7,073 bases of DNA from Pseudomonadota bacterium (GTDB lineage Bacteria > Pseudomonadota > Alphaproteobacteria > Azospirillales > Azospirillaceae). The stretch covers positions 1 to 7,073 of the forward strand of contig JAEYOB010000826.1 in the NCBI GenBank assembly GCA_023412175.1, in the 5' to 3' direction. Below, in pieces: positions 5,262-7,073 of this stretch (the first letter of the stretch is position 1; each line of letters opens with the position of its first letter). Both the position numbers and the translations under genes were made by a program. Below the pieces are notes generated by a model. That model was not told the DNA's origin and made no database searches. It was given only the letters and a program-made list of their open reading frames with translations.

Positions 5262-6782
5262 TCACTTCTTGAACGTATCCCCGTACCGGTCGCGCAGCAG
5301 GTTCTTCTGCACCTTGCCCATGGTGTTGCGCGGCAGCTCGTCGAGGAAGAAGACGCGCTTCGGCACCTTGAAGTTGGCGAGCTGCTCCTTGCACACCGCC
5401 GCCACCTGCGCCTCGTCTGGCCCGGCCGCGCCCGGCTTGCGCAGCACCACCGCGGTCACCGCCTCGCCGAAGTCCGGGTGCGGCACGCCGACCACCGCCG
5501 ACTCCACCACGCCGTCGATGGCGTCGATCACCGTCTCGACCTCCTTCGGGTAGACGTTGAAGCCGCCGGAGATGATCAGGTCCTTGGCGCGGCCGACGAT
5601 GTGCACGTAGCCGCGCGCGTCCACCTTGCCGACGTCGCCGGTGATGAAGAAGCCGTCCGGCTTGATCTCCTGCGCGGTCTTCTCGGGCATGCGCCAGTAG
5701 CCGGAGAAGACGTTCGGCCCCTTCACCTCGATGACGCCGATCTCGTCGGCCCCCAGCACCGTGCCCTGGTCGTCGCACACCCGCACCTCCACCCCCGGCA
5801 GCGGGAAGCCGACGGTGCCGGGGATCCGCTCGCCGTCCAGCGGGTTGGAGGTCAGCATGCCGGTCTCGGTCATGCCGTAGCGTTCCAGGATGGCGTGGCC
5901 GGTGCGCGCGGAGAACTCCTTGTGGGTGTCGGCCAGCAGCGGCGCCGAGCCGGAGATGAACAGGCGCATGTGCGCCACCGCCTCGCGGGTCAGGCCCGGA
6001 TGGCCGAGCAGGCGGGTGTAGAAGGTCGGCACGCCCATCATCACCGTGGCGCGCGGCAGCAGCGACAGCACCTGGTCGGCGTCGAACTTCGGCAGGAAGA
6101 TCATCGACGAGCCGTTCAGCAGCACGCAGTTGGTCGCCACGAACAGGCCGTGCGTGTGGAAGATCGGCAGCGCGTGCAGCAGCACGTCGTCCGGCCGGAA
6201 GCCCCAGTACTGGTGCAGCACCAGCGCGTTGGAGCCGAGGTTGCGGTGGCTCATCATGGCGCCCTTGGAGCGCCCGGTGGTGCCGGAGGTGTAGAGGATC
6301 GCCGCAAGGTCGTCCAACCCGCAGGGCACGGTGGTGAAGTCCGGATCAAGCCCCGCCGCCTTCTCCGGCAGGCTGCCGTCGCCCCCGGTGCCCAGCGTCA
6401 GCAGGTGCGCCACCTTCGCCTTGTCGGCGACCTCGCGCAACGCCGCCTCGGTCTCCGGGCGGCAGACGAACACGCGCGGTTCGGCGTCGGTCAGGAAATA
6501 CTCGACCTCCGCCCTGGTGTATGCGGGGTTGAGCGGCAGATAGACGCCGCCGGCGCGCACCACCGCCAGATAGAGCACGATGTTCTCGGCCGACTTCTCG
6601 ACCTGCACCGCGACGCGGTCGCCCTTGGCGACGCCCAAATCGGACAGCAGGCGGGCATAGCGTCCGACGCGCTCGTCCAGATCGCCGTAGGTGACGACGC
6701 CGCCGTCTTCCGTCTCGATGAAGGGACGGGTCCGGTCCTTGGGAAAGCGGGAACGGAACAGGTCGTAGATGTTGTCGCTCAT
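5262..6782 (-). CDS. matB: Malonyl-CoA synthetase (malonate--CoA ligase)
   Basis: A 506-residue cytosolic ANL-superfamily enzyme that activates malonate with ATP and CoA to malonyl-CoA. Visible family motifs are the AMP-binding P-loop YTSGTTGRSKG (164-174), HALPIFHTHGLF (203-214), ISGSAP (276-281), ERYGMTE (300-306), TGD (381-383), the hinge region GRAKDLIISGGFNVYPKEVE (397-416) and the catalytic lysine Lys490 in PRNTMGKVQK. The blocks VAVQVEKSAE, YLPLNPAYT, GPNVFSGYWRMPEKTA and GVVESAVVGVPHPDFGE match rhizobial MatB as I remember it, which favours malonate over acetate or fatty acids. The start at ATG 6782 has AAGAAGAG (6791-6798) 8 nt before it, and the family's usual N-terminus begins here; the frame extends to 6881 but would overlap the upstream gene. 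No matA (decarboxylase), matC (transporter) or matR is visible. An unknown gene lies 82 bp upstream on the same strand. Confidence 0.92.
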   Translation of the reverse strand: MSDNIYDLFRSRFPKDRTRPFIETEDGGVVTYGDLDERVGRYARLLSDLGVAKGDRVAVQVEKSAENIVLYLAVVRAGGVYLPLNPAYTRAEVEYFLTDAEPRVFVCRPETEAALREVADKAKVAHLLTLGTGGDGSLPEKAAGLDPDFTTVPCGLDDLAAILYTSGTTGRSKGAMMSHRNLGSNALVLHQYWGFRPDDVLLHALPIFHTHGLFVATNCVLLNGSSMIFLPKFDADQVLSLLPRATVMMGVPTFYTRLLGHPGLTREAVAHMRLFISGSAPLLADTHKEFSARTGHAILERYGMTETGMLTSNPLDGERIPGTVGFPLPGVEVRVCDDQGTVLGADEIGVIEVKGPNVFSGYWRMPEKTAQEIKPDGFFITGDVGKVDARGYVHIVGRAKDLIISGGFNVYPKEVETVIDAIDGVVESAVVGVPHPDFGEAVTAVVLRKPGAAGPDEAQVAAVCKEQLANFKVPKRVFFLDELPRNTMGKVQKNLLRDRYGDTFKK

Positions 6783-6864
6783 TGTTTGTGCTCTTCTTTT
6801 GGTGGCGTTCCTCCGGGTAATTGACCTTAGCGGTTCACGCCATGGGGGTCCAGCGGGTGCAGCC

Positions 6865-7073
6865 TCACGCCACCGCTGCAAAACGCCCAGCGCCGGGCGC
6901 CCCGTCCCCCAGCCCCATCACCCCCTCCGCCAGCCCGCCGTGCAGCCAGCCGTCCTGCCAACCGACCTCCCACGTCCCCGGGCGGCCGCCGCGGCAGCGC
7001 AGCAGGTCCAGGCGCCAGCGGGGCGCGCCGACTCCGGGTTCGTCGGGGAGGCTGGGAACCGCGGCGACGCGCC
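6865..7073 (-). CDS. Unrecognised protein, C-terminal end, partial
   Basis: An open frame enters from the right edge (codons begin at 7071) and ends at a TGA at 6865-6867, giving 68 visible residues and no start in the window. The translation includes the tryptophan-rich stretch RWRLDLLRCRGGRPGTWEVG followed by WQDGWLHGGLAEGVMGLGDG, ending GRFAAVA. Nearly every codon ends in G or C, and the Trp/Asp/Leu pattern looks like a folded protein rather than a random GC-rich frame; the other two minus-strand frames give arginine- and proline-rich low-quality translations. I do not recognise a family. It is upstream of matB in the same direction with an 82-bp gap, so cotranscription is possible but not shown. 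Confidence 0.55.
   Translation of the reverse strand, partial: RVAAVPSLPDEPGVGAPRWRLDLLRCRGGRPGTWEVGWQDGWLHGGLAEGVMGLGDGAPGAGRFAAVA

Noticed and set aside
5070..6824. A 584-codon open frame on the plus strand opposite matB
   Set aside because: It is antisense to a clear MatB with all ANL motifs. The translation is His/Arg/Val-rich and low in complexity, and it has no ribosome site.
1..7073. CRISPR array, tRNA or rRNA gene, insertion sequence, prophage or toxin-antitoxin locus
   Set aside because: No regularly spaced repeats, tRNA-like cloverleaf, transposase motifs, terminal inverted repeats or recognisable toxin/antitoxin pair were seen on either strand.

Overview
The window is GC-rich throughout, with strongly G/C-biased third codon positions. 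It reads as chromosome or chromid of an alphaproteobacterium. The gene set (DnaE2-type polymerase, MatB malonyl-CoA synthetase close to the rhizobial enzyme, saccharopine-dehydrogenase-like enzyme, Cache/HD-GYP protein, FNR-type operator) would suit Azospirillum or another Rhodospirillales member. The genus is an inference from style, not from a search.

Layout, left to right. Positions 1-462 (+) hold the C-terminal end of the error-prone polymerase DnaE2, cut by the left edge. Positions 479-1051 (-) encode a small cysteine-based protein phosphatase that converges on it. After a 145-bp divergent spacer, 1197-2267 (+) encodes a saccharopine-dehydrogenase-like or lysine-6-dehydrogenase-like enzyme. 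A second 145-bp spacer carries a 13-bp dyad and a plausible promoter. It leads to 2413-4086 (+), a membrane-bound cyclic-di-GMP phosphodiesterase with a periplasmic Cache-type sensor and an intact HD-GYP domain. It converges, with only 15 bp between, on 4102-4782 (-), a DTW-domain tRNA aminocarboxypropyltransferase. On the right, 5262-6782 (-) is the malonyl-CoA synthetase MatB. It is preceded on the same strand by the end of an unrecognised gene (6865-7073, cut by the right edge).

The most interesting stretch is the 479-bp gap between the DTW gene and matB. On the plus strand it contains, in order: a near-perfect FNR/FixK-type box (4900-4913); a possible -10 element at the spacing of a class II FNR promoter; a strong leader hairpin (4955-4981); a perfect AGGAGG ribosome-binding site (4994-4999); a 55-codon open frame (5006-5173); and a hairpin plus U-rich terminator (5199-5251). 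Together these look like a self-contained, oxygen-responsive transcription unit for an uncharacterised 55-residue protein.

The remaining genes are mostly single transcription units in alternating orientations and do not form one pathway. They cover mutagenic repair, phosphoprotein or nucleotide signalling, amino-acid catabolism, c-di-GMP turnover, tRNA modification and malonate activation.
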